A stretch of DNA of 64,000 nucleotides. Source: Candidatus Dormiibacter spiritus. Lineage in GTDB: Bacteria > Chloroflexota > Dormibacteria > Dormibacterales > Dormibacteraceae. The notes under the pieces are model-generated. The model worked only from the letters and a program-made list of their open reading frames with translations, was not told where the DNA came from and searched no databases. Position numbers and translations under genes: made by a program. Shown piece after piece: positions 19,612-27,081 of this stretch; positions within the stretch are counted from its first letter, which is position 1; each line of letters begins with the position of its first letter. The DNA lies in contig QHBT01000037.1 in the NCBI GenBank assembly GCA_003244185.1, positions 53,592-117,591 on the forward strand, in the 5' to 3' direction.

Positions 19612-20225
19612 GCGGCCTGATCGTGCTGGCTGGAGTTGAAGGGGCCGCGGCGCAGGCTCATTTTCTGGCGACTGGACGCCCGCTGGAGGTGATCAGCGGC
19701 CCCACCGCGGAGCGCCTGCGTCAGCTGGACAAAGAAGGCCTTCGTTACGTGCTGATCCACGTTGGGGAAGACAACGGTGAGGCCGAGGGCAGCTACGAGC
19801 GAGCCCACCACCGCGTCACCCTGGCCGACGTGCCTGAGCTGGCGCTGCGGCTTCGGCAGCGCGAGAAGAAGCTGGTCACCTGCCTAGCCTTCGGTTACAA
19901 GAACGGCGTGCCGCCGGACGCAACCTGGCTCGTCGACGTTCGCTTTCTCGACAATCCCTACTGGGAGGAGAGCTTGCGCCCGCTGGACGGGCGGGACCCC
20001 GCAGTGACGGAATACGTGCTGCGTCAGCCGGCGGCCCGCGAGCTGCTGGATCGGCTGGAGTCGGTGCTGCGTTGGTCCATCCCGCTTTACCAGCGCGACG
20101 AGCTCACTGTGGCCTTCGGCTGTACCGGAGGCCGGCATCGCTCAGTGGCCCTGGCCCAGGAGATGGCGGTCCGGGTCAGCGCGATGGAGGGGCTGGACGT
20201 CGAGTTCAGGGCCCGCGACCTCTGA
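19608..20225 (+). CDS. RapZ C-terminal-domain protein lacking the P-loop
   Basis: 205 aa with a GTG start overlapping the uvrC stop, the position where full rapZ (yvcJ) normally sits. The C-terminal domain is well conserved: AFGYKNGVPPDA, DVRFLDNPYWEESLRPLDG, YVLRQP and FGCTGGRHRSVALAQ. The N-terminal part is only about 90 residues instead of about 150, and the expected Walker A GxSGxGKS appears as GVEGAAAQA with no Lys or Ser. It therefore probably cannot bind ATP like RapZ but may keep the amino-sugar or RNA-binding role of the C-domain. No yvcK follows. Confidence 0.85.
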   Translation: MSGLIVLAGVEGAAAQAHFLATGRPLEVISGPTAERLRQLDKEGLRYVLIHVGEDNGEAEGSYERAHHRVTLADVPELALRLRQREKKLVTCLAFGYKNGVPPDATWLVDVRFLDNPYWEESLRPLDGRDPAVTEYVLRQPAARELLDRLESVLRWSIPLYQRDELTVAFGCTGGRHRSVALAQEMAVRVSAMEGLDVEFRARDL

Positions 20226-20577
20226 GCGTTGGGCCGACAAGTCGCTGGAGCCCGAAACCGAGGCCGGCGACGGCGACATAGGCGAGCCAGGTGAAACCCC
20301 AGTCGGGGATGCGCAGGACGCTGAGAGAGCCGAGCCCGGCGGCCACGCCGACCAGAATCCAGCCGGGGCCCGTGATGGCGCAGTGGGTCTCCCGGCAGGC
20401 GATGAAGTTGCGGATGCAGTAGGAACCGACGTAGAGGAAGAAGAGAGCCCAAAGCCCGCCCCAGAGGAGGCGTGGGGTGTGCAGTCGGTTGAGGCCCACG
20501 CCGGCGGCAAAGACCGCCAGCGCCAGCCACACCGGCCGCCAACCGCTGTGAAACGATCTCTCCCGTCCGGCGACCAC
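20206..20577 (-). CDS. Small membrane protein with CX4HC-TGPG motif
   Basis: 123 aa with a GTG start and about four hydrophobic segments. Between the second and third is NFIACRETHCAITGPGW with Cys61, His65 and Cys66, and Cys54 just upstream. I recall similar Cys-X-X-THC-X2-TGP sequences in uncharacterised membrane proteins, but I cannot name a family with certainty. The Cys/His cluster at a membrane edge could bind metal or be redox active. Its 3' end overlaps the RapZ-like gene by 20 bp, and it diverges from the epimerase gene with 20 bp between starts. Confidence 0.65.
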   Translation of the reverse strand: MVAGRERSFHSGWRPVWLALAVFAAGVGLNRLHTPRLLWGGLWALFFLYVGSYCIRNFIACRETHCAITGPGWILVGVAAGLGSLSVLRIPDWGFTWLAYVAVAGLGFGLQRLVGPTLRGRGP

Positions 20578-20584
20578 AACGTTT

Positions 20585-20590
20585 TAGTGT
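20585..20590 (+). promoter_or_regulatory. -10 box of epimerase gene, leaderless
   Basis: TAGTGT ends 7 nt before GTG 20598, favouring that start over the in-frame codon at 20589. Confidence 0.5.
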
Positions 20591-20597
20591 GCTACTG

Positions 20598-21548
20598 GTG
20601 AGGGGACTACGGGCGCTGGTCATCGGCGGTGCGGGGTTCGTCGGCGTCGCCGCCTGCAAAGAGCTGATGCGGCGGGGCGTGGAGACGATCGCCGCCGGCC
20701 GCACGCCCAAGCCGTACGGCACCTTCACCAGCCACGCCGCCTTCGACCGCCGGGACCCGGACCAGCTTCACGAGAACCTGAAGCGAATCCGGCCCGACGT
20801 GATCTGCGACCTGGCCGCTTACCAGCCTGGCGAGGTGCAGGAGGTCCTGCGCAGCTTCAGCGGCCGCTACGTCTTCGTCTCCACTGGCGTTTATCCGGAT
20901 GACTTCGGCCCGCGCCCGGCCCGGGAGGAGGACTTCCAGCCTCTTACTGGCGGCATCCCGCTGGACCCCCAGGAGTACCGGGAAGGAAAGCGCTGGTGCG
21001 AAACGGTTCTGGCCCGTCGCCCGGAGCGAGATTGGGTGGTGATCCGACCGCCCGCCATCCTCGGGCCGGACGACCACACCCTGCGCATCGCCGCCTACAT
21101 CCAGCGGGTCGAGGACGGCGGCCCCCTGCTCGTGCCGGAGGAGACTTTCGAGCAGCAAGCGGGCCTCGCCTGGGTGAAGGACGTCGGCTATGCCTGCGCC
21201 CTGGCAGTGGATCAGCGCCCTCAGCTGCACGGGCCATACAACGTCGCGTTCGACGGCGTCAGCCTCCGGGCGCTCATCGAGTCTCTGGCCGGGGCGCTCG
21301 GCAGGCCCGCCCGGTTGGTCCCGCTGCCGTATGCTGAGCTGCCGCCGGGGGCCAGCCCGTACGGCCCTGATCCCAAGCGCTCGGCAGGCTATGACCTCAC
21401 CCGGGCACGCCTGGAGCTCGGCTTCCAGCCGAGCCAGCTGGAGGACGCGCTGGCCGACACTCTGGCCTGGTACCAGGTGCAGCGGCCCTCCCACCCCGGC
21501 TACGCGAACCGGGCCCAGGAACTGGAGATCGCAGCTGCCCGAGGCTAG
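20598..21548 (+). CDS. NAD-dependent epimerase/dehydratase-like extended SDR
   Basis: 316 aa from GTG 20598. The Rossmann motif is VIGGAGFVGVAACKEL; YVFVSTGVYPDD precedes the active-site region. The usual Tyr-X3-Lys appears as YREGKRWCE, and VIRPPAILGPDD and GLAWVKDVGYACALAVD are typical of sugar-nucleotide or isoflavone-reductase-like SDRs. The Thr/Ser-Tyr-Lys triad is thus plausible. The substrate is unknown. The 3' end overlaps the DUF2332 gene. Confidence 0.8.
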   Translation: MRGLRALVIGGAGFVGVAACKELMRRGVETIAAGRTPKPYGTFTSHAAFDRRDPDQLHENLKRIRPDVICDLAAYQPGEVQEVLRSFSGRYVFVSTGVYPDDFGPRPAREEDFQPLTGGIPLDPQEYREGKRWCETVLARRPERDWVVIRPPAILGPDDHTLRIAAYIQRVEDGGPLLVPEETFEQQAGLAWVKDVGYACALAVDQRPQLHGPYNVAFDGVSLRALIESLAGALGRPARLVPLPYAELPPGASPYGPDPKRSAGYDLTRARLELGFQPSQLEDALADTLAWYQVQRPSHPGYANRAQELEIAAARG

Positions 21549-22569
21549 CGACCTGACCGCCGCCTTCAAGCAGCAGGCGAGAGCCTGCGCCACTCTCGGT
21601 TCGCCGCTGTATGAGCACCTGCTCGGCTGCGCAGCGGATGAGATCGCGGGCGGCGGCTGGCTGTTCGACCTGCTTCGCCCGCATGCAGAGGCGGCGGTCG
21701 AGAACGCGTTGGCGCTCAGGCTTCTCGCGCCGATCCATCGCTGGGTGCTCAGAGGAGAGCTGCCCGATCTCGCCCAGCACTACCGCTCGGCCGGCGGGAC
21801 CCTGCCGCCGCGCGGCGCCTGGTCGAAGTTCGCTGCCGCCTGCGCCGACCGCCGAGTTGAGCTCGAACAAGAACTCGGCCTCGGCTGCCAGACCAACGAA
21901 GTGGGGAGGAGTGCGCCACTTGCGATCGGCTTTCTGCATGTGGCCGGGAAGACCGGCCTGCCGCTGCGCCTGCTCGAGCTGGGTGCGTCCGCCGGCCTGA
22001 ACCTGCGCTGCGACAAGTACTGGGAAGCTCGCTGGTTCCTGGCCCTGCTCGAGGCAGGCGTTCGACGGGTCCCTGTGCCAGCGATCGTCGAGCGGCGAGG
22101 CTGCGATGTCAATCCGCTGGACCTGGCGGACGAAAACGCCGTCCAACGGTTGCGCTCCTTCGTCTGGCCGGATCGAATCGACCGCTTGGCGATCCTTGAC
22201 TCTGCGCTCGACCTGGCCGCTTCCATCCGAGTGGAGATCGATCGAGCAGACGCCGCCGCCTGGCTCCCACCTCAGCTCGAACTTAGCGCTGAAGGCGTCG
22301 CGACTATCGTCTTCCACACAGTGCTTTGGCAGTACGTCAGCGCCGGCTCCCGCCAACAGATCGAGACCACCTTGCAGGAAGCCGGAGAGCGGGCCAGCGA
22401 CGCGGCCCCGGTTGCGTACCTGCGCTTTGAACCAGTCGTTCCGGGCGCCCGGTTCCAACTGCGCTTGACGTCTTGGCCGGGCGGCCGTGAAGAACTGCTG
22501 GCGACAGCCGACCCGCACGGCCGCTCTGTTCTGCGGATGGATGCTCCGGGCCTCGGCGCCCAGGAGTGA
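21535..22569 (+). CDS. DUF2332 family protein
   Basis: About 344 aa. Conserved DUF2332 blocks are AFKQQARACATLGSPLYEHLL, GRSAPLAIGFLHVA, LLELGASAGLNLRCDKY, RRGCDVNPLDLAD, VFHTVLWQYV and AYLRFEP. LLELGASAGLN resembles a methyltransferase motif I, but no activity is established. No ATG, GTG or TTG precedes the conserved start in frame; CTG 21535 is the best candidate, overlapping the epimerase stop by 14 nt, so the start is uncertain. Confidence 0.82.
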   Translation: MPEASDLTAAFKQQARACATLGSPLYEHLLGCAADEIAGGGWLFDLLRPHAEAAVENALALRLLAPIHRWVLRGELPDLAQHYRSAGGTLPPRGAWSKFAAACADRRVELEQELGLGCQTNEVGRSAPLAIGFLHVAGKTGLPLRLLELGASAGLNLRCDKYWEARWFLALLEAGVRRVPVPAIVERRGCDVNPLDLADENAVQRLRSFVWPDRIDRLAILDSALDLAASIRVEIDRADAAAWLPPQLELSAEGVATIVFHTVLWQYVSAGSRQQIETTLQEAGERASDAAPVAYLRFEPVVPGARFQLRLTSWPGGREELLATADPHGRSVLRMDAPGLGAQE

Positions 22570-22703
22570 CGTGGGCCACCATGTCAACGCTGTCTGAGCT
22601 GGCTACCACAGAGAAATGGCTGTACACGGATCAGCGCATTAGTAGCCAACCGATGGCGATCCGCCGAACAGGCGACGCCCCGGCCCTCAGAAGACCCCCT
22701 ACC

Positions 22704-23900
22704 TCAGACCGGGATTACGAGCGCCTCCAGTTCCCGGGGATAGTCGGTCATCACGCGGTGGCCCGAGTCGGTGATGCAGACGGTGTCCGAGTGGCGGAAG
22801 CCGCCCAGCTCGGGGAAGTACAGGCCCGGCTCGATGGTGAGCACCATCCCGGGCTCCAGCACTGCCTCCTCGCCTCGATCCAGGAATGGCGCCTCGTGGG
22901 CCTCCAGTCCGATCGAGTGGCCCACGTGATGCCGCAGCCGATCGGCGCAACCAAGGTCCCCGGCTAGGCCGGCCACCTCCCGATCCACCTCCGCCATTGG
23001 AAGACCCGGCCGCAGCACCTCGATCGCCCGCGCCTGCAGGGCCAGCATCTTGGCGAAGGCGTCGCGCTGGGCGCCGTTCGGCTCGCCCACGAACATCGTT
23101 CGCTCCAGCTCGGAGTGGTAGCCGTCGATATCTGCCGAGGCGCCGCTGACCAGCACATCACCGCGCTGCAGACCGTGGCCGCGCACGAAGCCGTGTGGAT
23201 AGGCAGTCTTGCGGCCGCCGACGAACATGGCCGTCAGGCCGTTGCCACCGAATGAGCGCGGCCGCCAGCCCGGCAGGCTGCGGATCATCTCGCGCAGTGT
23301 CTCCAGCTCCGCAGGTGCGTAGCACTCGAGCTCGGTTTCTCCCGGGCGGATGGCCTCCTGCATGCGCCGGTGGCCTCGGGCCGCCCACTCGCAGCTGACC
23401 TGGATGCACTCCAGCTCTGCCGCTGACTTCTTCCGGCGGAGCGTTTCAACGAGCATCTCGCCGTCTGCCACCGGCGCTCCCAGCAGCTCGGAGAGCCGCG
23501 GCCCCCGGTAGCCCCAATACGGGACCACGCCGTCATGGTCCGCGCCAACGGAACCGGAGCTCACGAGTGAGCGCAGCACTTGGGCCAGCTGCTCGAGCGG
23601 GTGGCGCTCGCCGGGATACTCGAAGTACACCTCGACCCGGTCGACACCGGGAATGCTCTCGGCGTGCTCCTTCTCGACCGCCGGCACCACCAGCACCGTC
23701 TTTCCGCCAGGTCCGAGCACAAGGACCAGGGGACGCTCAGTGGGCACATGATGGAACCCTGTCAGGTAGGCGATCCGCGCCGGATAGAAGACCGCCAGCG
23801 CACTGAGACCCGCCGCCTCGGCGCCCGCCCAGACGGCAGCGCGGCGGCGGCCGAACTCCTCGGCGGTTATCTCCGGCGCCGGCCGAACCTCGGTGGTCAA
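22704..23900 (-). CDS. M24-family peptidase homologue with altered metal ligands
   Basis: 398 aa with a TTG start in a 4-nt overlap with the E1-beta stop. It has the creatinase-like N-domain (FYPARIAYLTGFHH) and the pita-bread fold: HHVGHSIGLEAHEAP holds the conserved His, and EPGMVLTIEPGLYFPE the Glu. However, the usual first Asp pair is replaced (SGASADIDGYHSELERT), and the final Glu of the EDT motif is Ser (GGFRHSDTV). It may be a metal-poor or non-peptidase member, as creatinase is, or a subfamily with alternative ligands. Third gene of the E1 operon. Confidence 0.85.
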   Translation of the reverse strand: MTTEVRPAPEITAEEFGRRRAAVWAGAEAAGLSALAVFYPARIAYLTGFHHVPTERPLVLVLGPGGKTVLVVPAVEKEHAESIPGVDRVEVYFEYPGERHPLEQLAQVLRSLVSSGSVGADHDGVVPYWGYRGPRLSELLGAPVADGEMLVETLRRKKSAAELECIQVSCEWAARGHRRMQEAIRPGETELECYAPAELETLREMIRSLPGWRPRSFGGNGLTAMFVGGRKTAYPHGFVRGHGLQRGDVLVSGASADIDGYHSELERTMFVGEPNGAQRDAFAKMLALQARAIEVLRPGLPMAEVDREVAGLAGDLGCADRLRHHVGHSIGLEAHEAPFLDRGEEAVLEPGMVLTIEPGLYFPELGGFRHSDTVCITDSGHRVMTDYPRELEALVIPV

Positions 23901-24880
23901 TAGGCTGCCAGATCGCGCATCGCCTGGGCGATCCGGGTCGGGTTGGGCATGAAGGCGTCCTCCTGCGGCTTGTTGAAGGGCATGGCCGGCACGTCAGGCC
24001 CGGCGACGCGCACCACCGGCGCGTCCAGGAATTCGAAACCTTCGCCCGCGATGATCGCGGCGATCTCGGCGCCGAAGCCGCCAGTCAGATTGTCCTCGTG
24101 GACCACCATGGCCCGAGCCGTCTTCTCGACCGAGCGGAGGATTGTCTTCTTGTCCAGGGGTGAGAGGGTCCGGAGGTCGATCACCTCGACCGAGATGCCC
24201 TCTTCGGCCACTGTGGTGGCTGCCTCGAGGCAGTAGTGGACCATGAGGCCCCAGGCCACGCAGGTGATTTTGTCGCCCTCCTGGCGAACGGCGGCGGGGC
24301 CGATAGGTGTCAGGTGATCGCTGCCGGGCAGCTCGCCCTTGATCAGCCGGTAGCACTTCTTGTGCTCAAAGAGGAGCACCGGATCGGGATCGCGGATGGC
24401 AGCCTTGAGCAGTCCCTTGGCGTCCTCCGGCGTACTTGGGATGACGACCTTCAGACCGGGCACGTGGGAGTAGAAAGCCTCGACCGACTGCGAGTGGTAA
24501 AGGCCGCCGTGGACGCCGCCGCCGTACGGCGCCCGGATCACTATCGGGCAGCCGAACTCCCCGTTGCTGCGGTAGCGGATGCGCGCCGCTTCGCTGACTA
24601 TCTGATCGAACGCCGGGTGGATGAAGTCCGCGAACTGAATCTCTGCCACCGGCAGAAGACCATTCAGCGCCGAGCCGATCGCCACCCCCACGATCGCGGA
24701 CTCGGCCAGAGGAGTGTCCAGCACGCGGTCGCCGCCGAACCTGGCGTGGAGACCTTCGGTGGCCAGGAAGACCCCGCCCTTGCGGCCGACGTCCTCCCCC
24801 AGCACCCAGACCCGATCATCCCGCTCCATCTCCTCGGCCATCGCCTCGCGGATGCCTTCGATCAGCGTTCCCTGCGCCAT
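23897..24880 (-). CDS. 2-oxoacid dehydrogenase E1 beta subunit
   Basis: 327 aa. Typical E1-beta sequence: IREAMAEEMERDDRVWVLGEDVG, GGVFLATEGLHARFG, TPLAESAIVGVAIG, AEIQFADFIHPAFDQI, APYGGGVHGGLYHSQS, and a C-terminal transketolase domain with VIDLRTLSPLDKKTI. With the alpha subunit six bases upstream it forms the thiamine-dependent decarboxylase of a pyruvate or branched-chain 2-oxoacid dehydrogenase. No E2 or E3 gene is in the window, so the substrate is open. Confidence 0.93.
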   Translation of the reverse strand: MAQGTLIEGIREAMAEEMERDDRVWVLGEDVGRKGGVFLATEGLHARFGGDRVLDTPLAESAIVGVAIGSALNGLLPVAEIQFADFIHPAFDQIVSEAARIRYRSNGEFGCPIVIRAPYGGGVHGGLYHSQSVEAFYSHVPGLKVVIPSTPEDAKGLLKAAIRDPDPVLLFEHKKCYRLIKGELPGSDHLTPIGPAAVRQEGDKITCVAWGLMVHYCLEAATTVAEEGISVEVIDLRTLSPLDKKTILRSVEKTARAMVVHEDNLTGGFGAEIAAIIAGEGFEFLDAPVVRVAGPDVPAMPFNKPQEDAFMPNPTRIAQAMRDLAAY

Positions 24881-24886
24881 GGTCGG

Positions 24887-25918
24887 CTACCCCTCCTCCG
24901 CGAAGACATGGCGCGCCAGGTCGGCCACGTCAGGAGACGGCGCTGCCTCGGCCTGCTGAACCGCCTCATCCACTTGAGCCGTCGCCTCGCGCTGGATGCT
25001 CTCGTCCTCCGGGTCCGAGAGCAGTGAGTGCCGCTGCAGGTAGATCCGGAAACGCTCGATCGGATCCTTGCGCAGCATCGCTTCCAGCTCCTCCTGCGGA
25101 CGGTAGCGCCGCTGGTCGTCATCCGAGGAGTGGGAGGTGAACCTGGCGACTTTAGCGTCTATCAGCGTTGGCCCCTCGCCGCTCCGAGCGCGCTCGACCG
25201 CCTGGCGCATGGCCGAATACATAGCAAGTAGGTCGCCGCCATCCACCGGCAGGCCTGGCATGCCGTACCCGACGGCGCGGCTGGCCACCGACTCCACGCT
25301 CATCTGGAGCCGGTGAGGAACCGAGATGGCGTAGTCGTTGTCCTGCACTATGCAGATCATCGGCAGCTGGTGCACGCCAGCGAAGTTGAGCGCCTCGTGC
25401 CAGTCGCCCTCCGACGTGCTCCCCTCACCCAGGCAGGCCACCGCAACCTCGCCCAGCCCGCGGACTTTGCTGGCGTAGGCCAGGCCCGCCGCATGGACAA
25501 CCTGGGTCGCCACCACGCTGGAGGTGGTGATGATCCGGGCGCGCTTCAGGCCGAAGTGGCTGGGCATCTGGCGGCCACCGGAATTGGGGTCGGCAGCGCG
25601 AGCGTATACGGAGAGCAGGAAGTCGAGCGGCGTCATTCCCAACGCCAGGCAGAAGGCAAGATCACGGTAGTAAGGACACAGCCAGTCCTTGCCTGGCTCG
25701 AGAGCGTGGGCGGCCCCGACCTGGGCTGCTTCATGGCCTTGCCCGGAGATGACGAAGGGCGCCTTGCCCTGCCGGTTCAGAACCCACATCCGGCGATCAA
25801 TGGCGCGGGCCAGCACCATCTGCCTGTACATGGTCAGCAGCTGTTCGCGCCCGAGGCCGAGTTGAACGTGGCTCGGAGCGGGCGAGGTCGCCGTCCGGCC
25901 GTCTCTCTCATCGCTCAT
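24887..25918 (-). CDS. 2-oxoacid dehydrogenase E1 alpha subunit
   Basis: 343 aa with an ATG start. The thiamine diphosphate fold shows in GQGHEAAQVGAAHAL, RQMPSHFG, and CLGEGSTSEGDWHEALNFAG followed by VQDNDYAIS. DARVARFTSHSSDDD-like sequence around the phosphorylation loop (TSHSSDDDQRRYR) favours the branched-chain type. It is the first gene of a minus-strand operon with E1 beta and the M24 homologue, and diverges from whiA. Confidence 0.93.
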   Translation of the reverse strand: MSDERDGRTATSPAPSHVQLGLGREQLLTMYRQMVLARAIDRRMWVLNRQGKAPFVISGQGHEAAQVGAAHALEPGKDWLCPYYRDLAFCLALGMTPLDFLLSVYARAADPNSGGRQMPSHFGLKRARIITTSSVVATQVVHAAGLAYASKVRGLGEVAVACLGEGSTSEGDWHEALNFAGVHQLPMICIVQDNDYAISVPHRLQMSVESVASRAVGYGMPGLPVDGGDLLAMYSAMRQAVERARSGEGPTLIDAKVARFTSHSSDDDQRRYRPQEELEAMLRKDPIERFRIYLQRHSLLSDPEDESIQREATAQVDEAVQQAEAAPSPDVADLARHVFAEEG

Positions 25919-25925
25919 GCCGCCG

Positions 25926-25931
25926 ATTATC
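25926..25931 (-). promoter_or_regulatory. -10 box of E1-alpha gene, leaderless
   Basis: GATAAT on the minus strand ends 7 nt before the ATG at 25918. Confidence 0.5.
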
Positions 25932-25953
25932 CGCCACCTGTGCCTTCAGTTGC

Positions 25954-25980
25954 CTGTACCAGCCGAACAGACCGGTACAG
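25954..25980. repeat. Inverted repeat between E1-alpha and whiA promoters
   Basis: CTGTACC (25954-25960) and GGTACAG (25974-25980) form perfect 7-bp arms separated by 13 bp, in the divergent intergenic region. It is a candidate operator. Confidence 0.45.
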
Positions 25981-26005
25981 GCACTCGAGGCGGGCAGTCA
26001 GCGCC

Positions 26006-26011
26006 TATTCT
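26006..26011 (+). promoter_or_regulatory. Possible -10 box upstream of whiA
   Basis: TATTCT would start a transcript about 60 nt before whiA. An ATG at 26020 lies 8 nt downstream and opens a 25-codon frame (MYCTAGQPCRG...) that ends inside whiA in another frame. Confidence 0.4.
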
Positions 26012-26075
26012 CAGGCCGGATGTACTGCACAGCCGGGCAGCCGTGCCGGGGCAGTGAGCAGGTGGGAGCTCAGAG

Positions 26076-26963
26076 ATGTCGTTCGCCGCTGAGGTGAAGG
26101 CTGAGCTGGCCGGGCTCACCAGCGCTCGCGCCTGCTGCCAGCTGCACGAACTACGCGGCGCCTTCCACTCAGTCAATGGGGTCATCGACCCGGCCGGCCA
26201 GTTGGCCCGCTTTCCGCTGCTGCGCAATCTGCTCGCGCGTCGAGTCGTGCGCCTGACCAGAGCGCTGGGAGCGGCCGAATCCCGGTTTCAGCATCACCGG
26301 ACCCCGCATCAGACGCTTTACGACGTGGAGGCACGACTGCCGACAGCGCTCGTTGCCAGCCTCGTCGCGTCGCCGACGGTGCCGGAGCGCGCCTGCGACC
26401 GGAAGGCGCTGCTCCGCGGCTTCTTCCTCGGCTGCGGCTCCATCAACGCCCCGAGCGCGCGCTATCACCTCGAGTTTGTGCCGCCCAGTGTCGCCTGGGC
26501 TGAGGCGGTCCAGGCGACGCTGGCGGACCTGTCAGTGCGCAGCGGCGTCAGCACTCGAGGCGCTCAACCACTCGTCTACGTAAAGGACGGAAACGGCATA
26601 GTCCGCACGCTCTCCCTGCTGGGGGCATCGCGCTCGGTCATGGAGTTCGAGAGCCTGCGGATCGTGCGGGAGGTCCGGGGACTGGTGAACCGCAAGCTGA
26701 ACTTCGAGACAGCCAATCTGGGCAAGACAGTCGGTTCCGCCGTCCGCCAGCTGGCGGCGATCGAGCAGCTGGAGAAGCGCGGTCGGTTGGACGCCTTGCC
26801 GCCGGCGCTGCGGGACGTCGCTCGGCTGCGGCGCGGCAACCCCGAGGCCGCGCTGGCGGAACTGGCGACTCGCTTGCAGGTCTCGAAGTCAGCCGTCAAC
26901 CACCGCTTGCGTCGGCTCGAACTGGAGGCGGCTGGGGCCTTTCCGCCCAAACCGCACAACTAG
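26076..26963 (+). CDS. whiA: WhiA, DNA-binding regulator
   Basis: 295 aa with ATG preceded by GGGAGCTCAGAG. The N-terminal LAGLIDADG-like part contains ACDRKALLRGFFLGCGSINAP, and the C-terminal helix-turn-helix reads LRRGNPEAALAELATRLQVS followed by KSAVNHRLRRLE. WhiA is conserved in Gram-positive lineages and controls cell division and, in Streptomyces, sporulation. It lies before the glycolytic operon gap-pgk-tpiA-gpmA, its usual neighbourhood; in this genome about 5 kb separates it from the RapZ-like gene. Confidence 0.95.
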   Translation: MSFAAEVKAELAGLTSARACCQLHELRGAFHSVNGVIDPAGQLARFPLLRNLLARRVVRLTRALGAAESRFQHHRTPHQTLYDVEARLPTALVASLVASPTVPERACDRKALLRGFFLGCGSINAPSARYHLEFVPPSVAWAEAVQATLADLSVRSGVSTRGAQPLVYVKDGNGIVRTLSLLGASRSVMEFESLRIVREVRGLVNRKLNFETANLGKTVGSAVRQLAAIEQLEKRGRLDALPPALRDVARLRRGNPEAALAELATRLQVSKSAVNHRLRRLELEAAGAFPPKPHN

Positions 26964-27002
26964 CAGCGCCGCCGAGTGTCGCGGGACAATACGGTCGCGG
27001 TC

Positions 27003-27008
27003 TACCAT
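27003..27008 (+). promoter_or_regulatory. Possible -10 box of the glycolytic operon
   Basis: TACCAT lies about 75 nt before gap. The leader contains a small CCGTC...GACGG stem near 27013-27028 and a GGAGG ribosome site. Confidence 0.4.
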
Positions 27009-27081
27009 TGAACCGTCCCCTTTGACGGCGGCTTCGGTGCGCTCTGCGATGCGCTCGCCGGTGCCCATAGCGGAGGCTCAC

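Noticed and set aside
22566..22703. Possible small gene starting near 22581 between the DUF2332 and M24 genes
   Set aside because: The frame runs far into the opposite-strand M24 gene, and the peptide has no recognisable feature.
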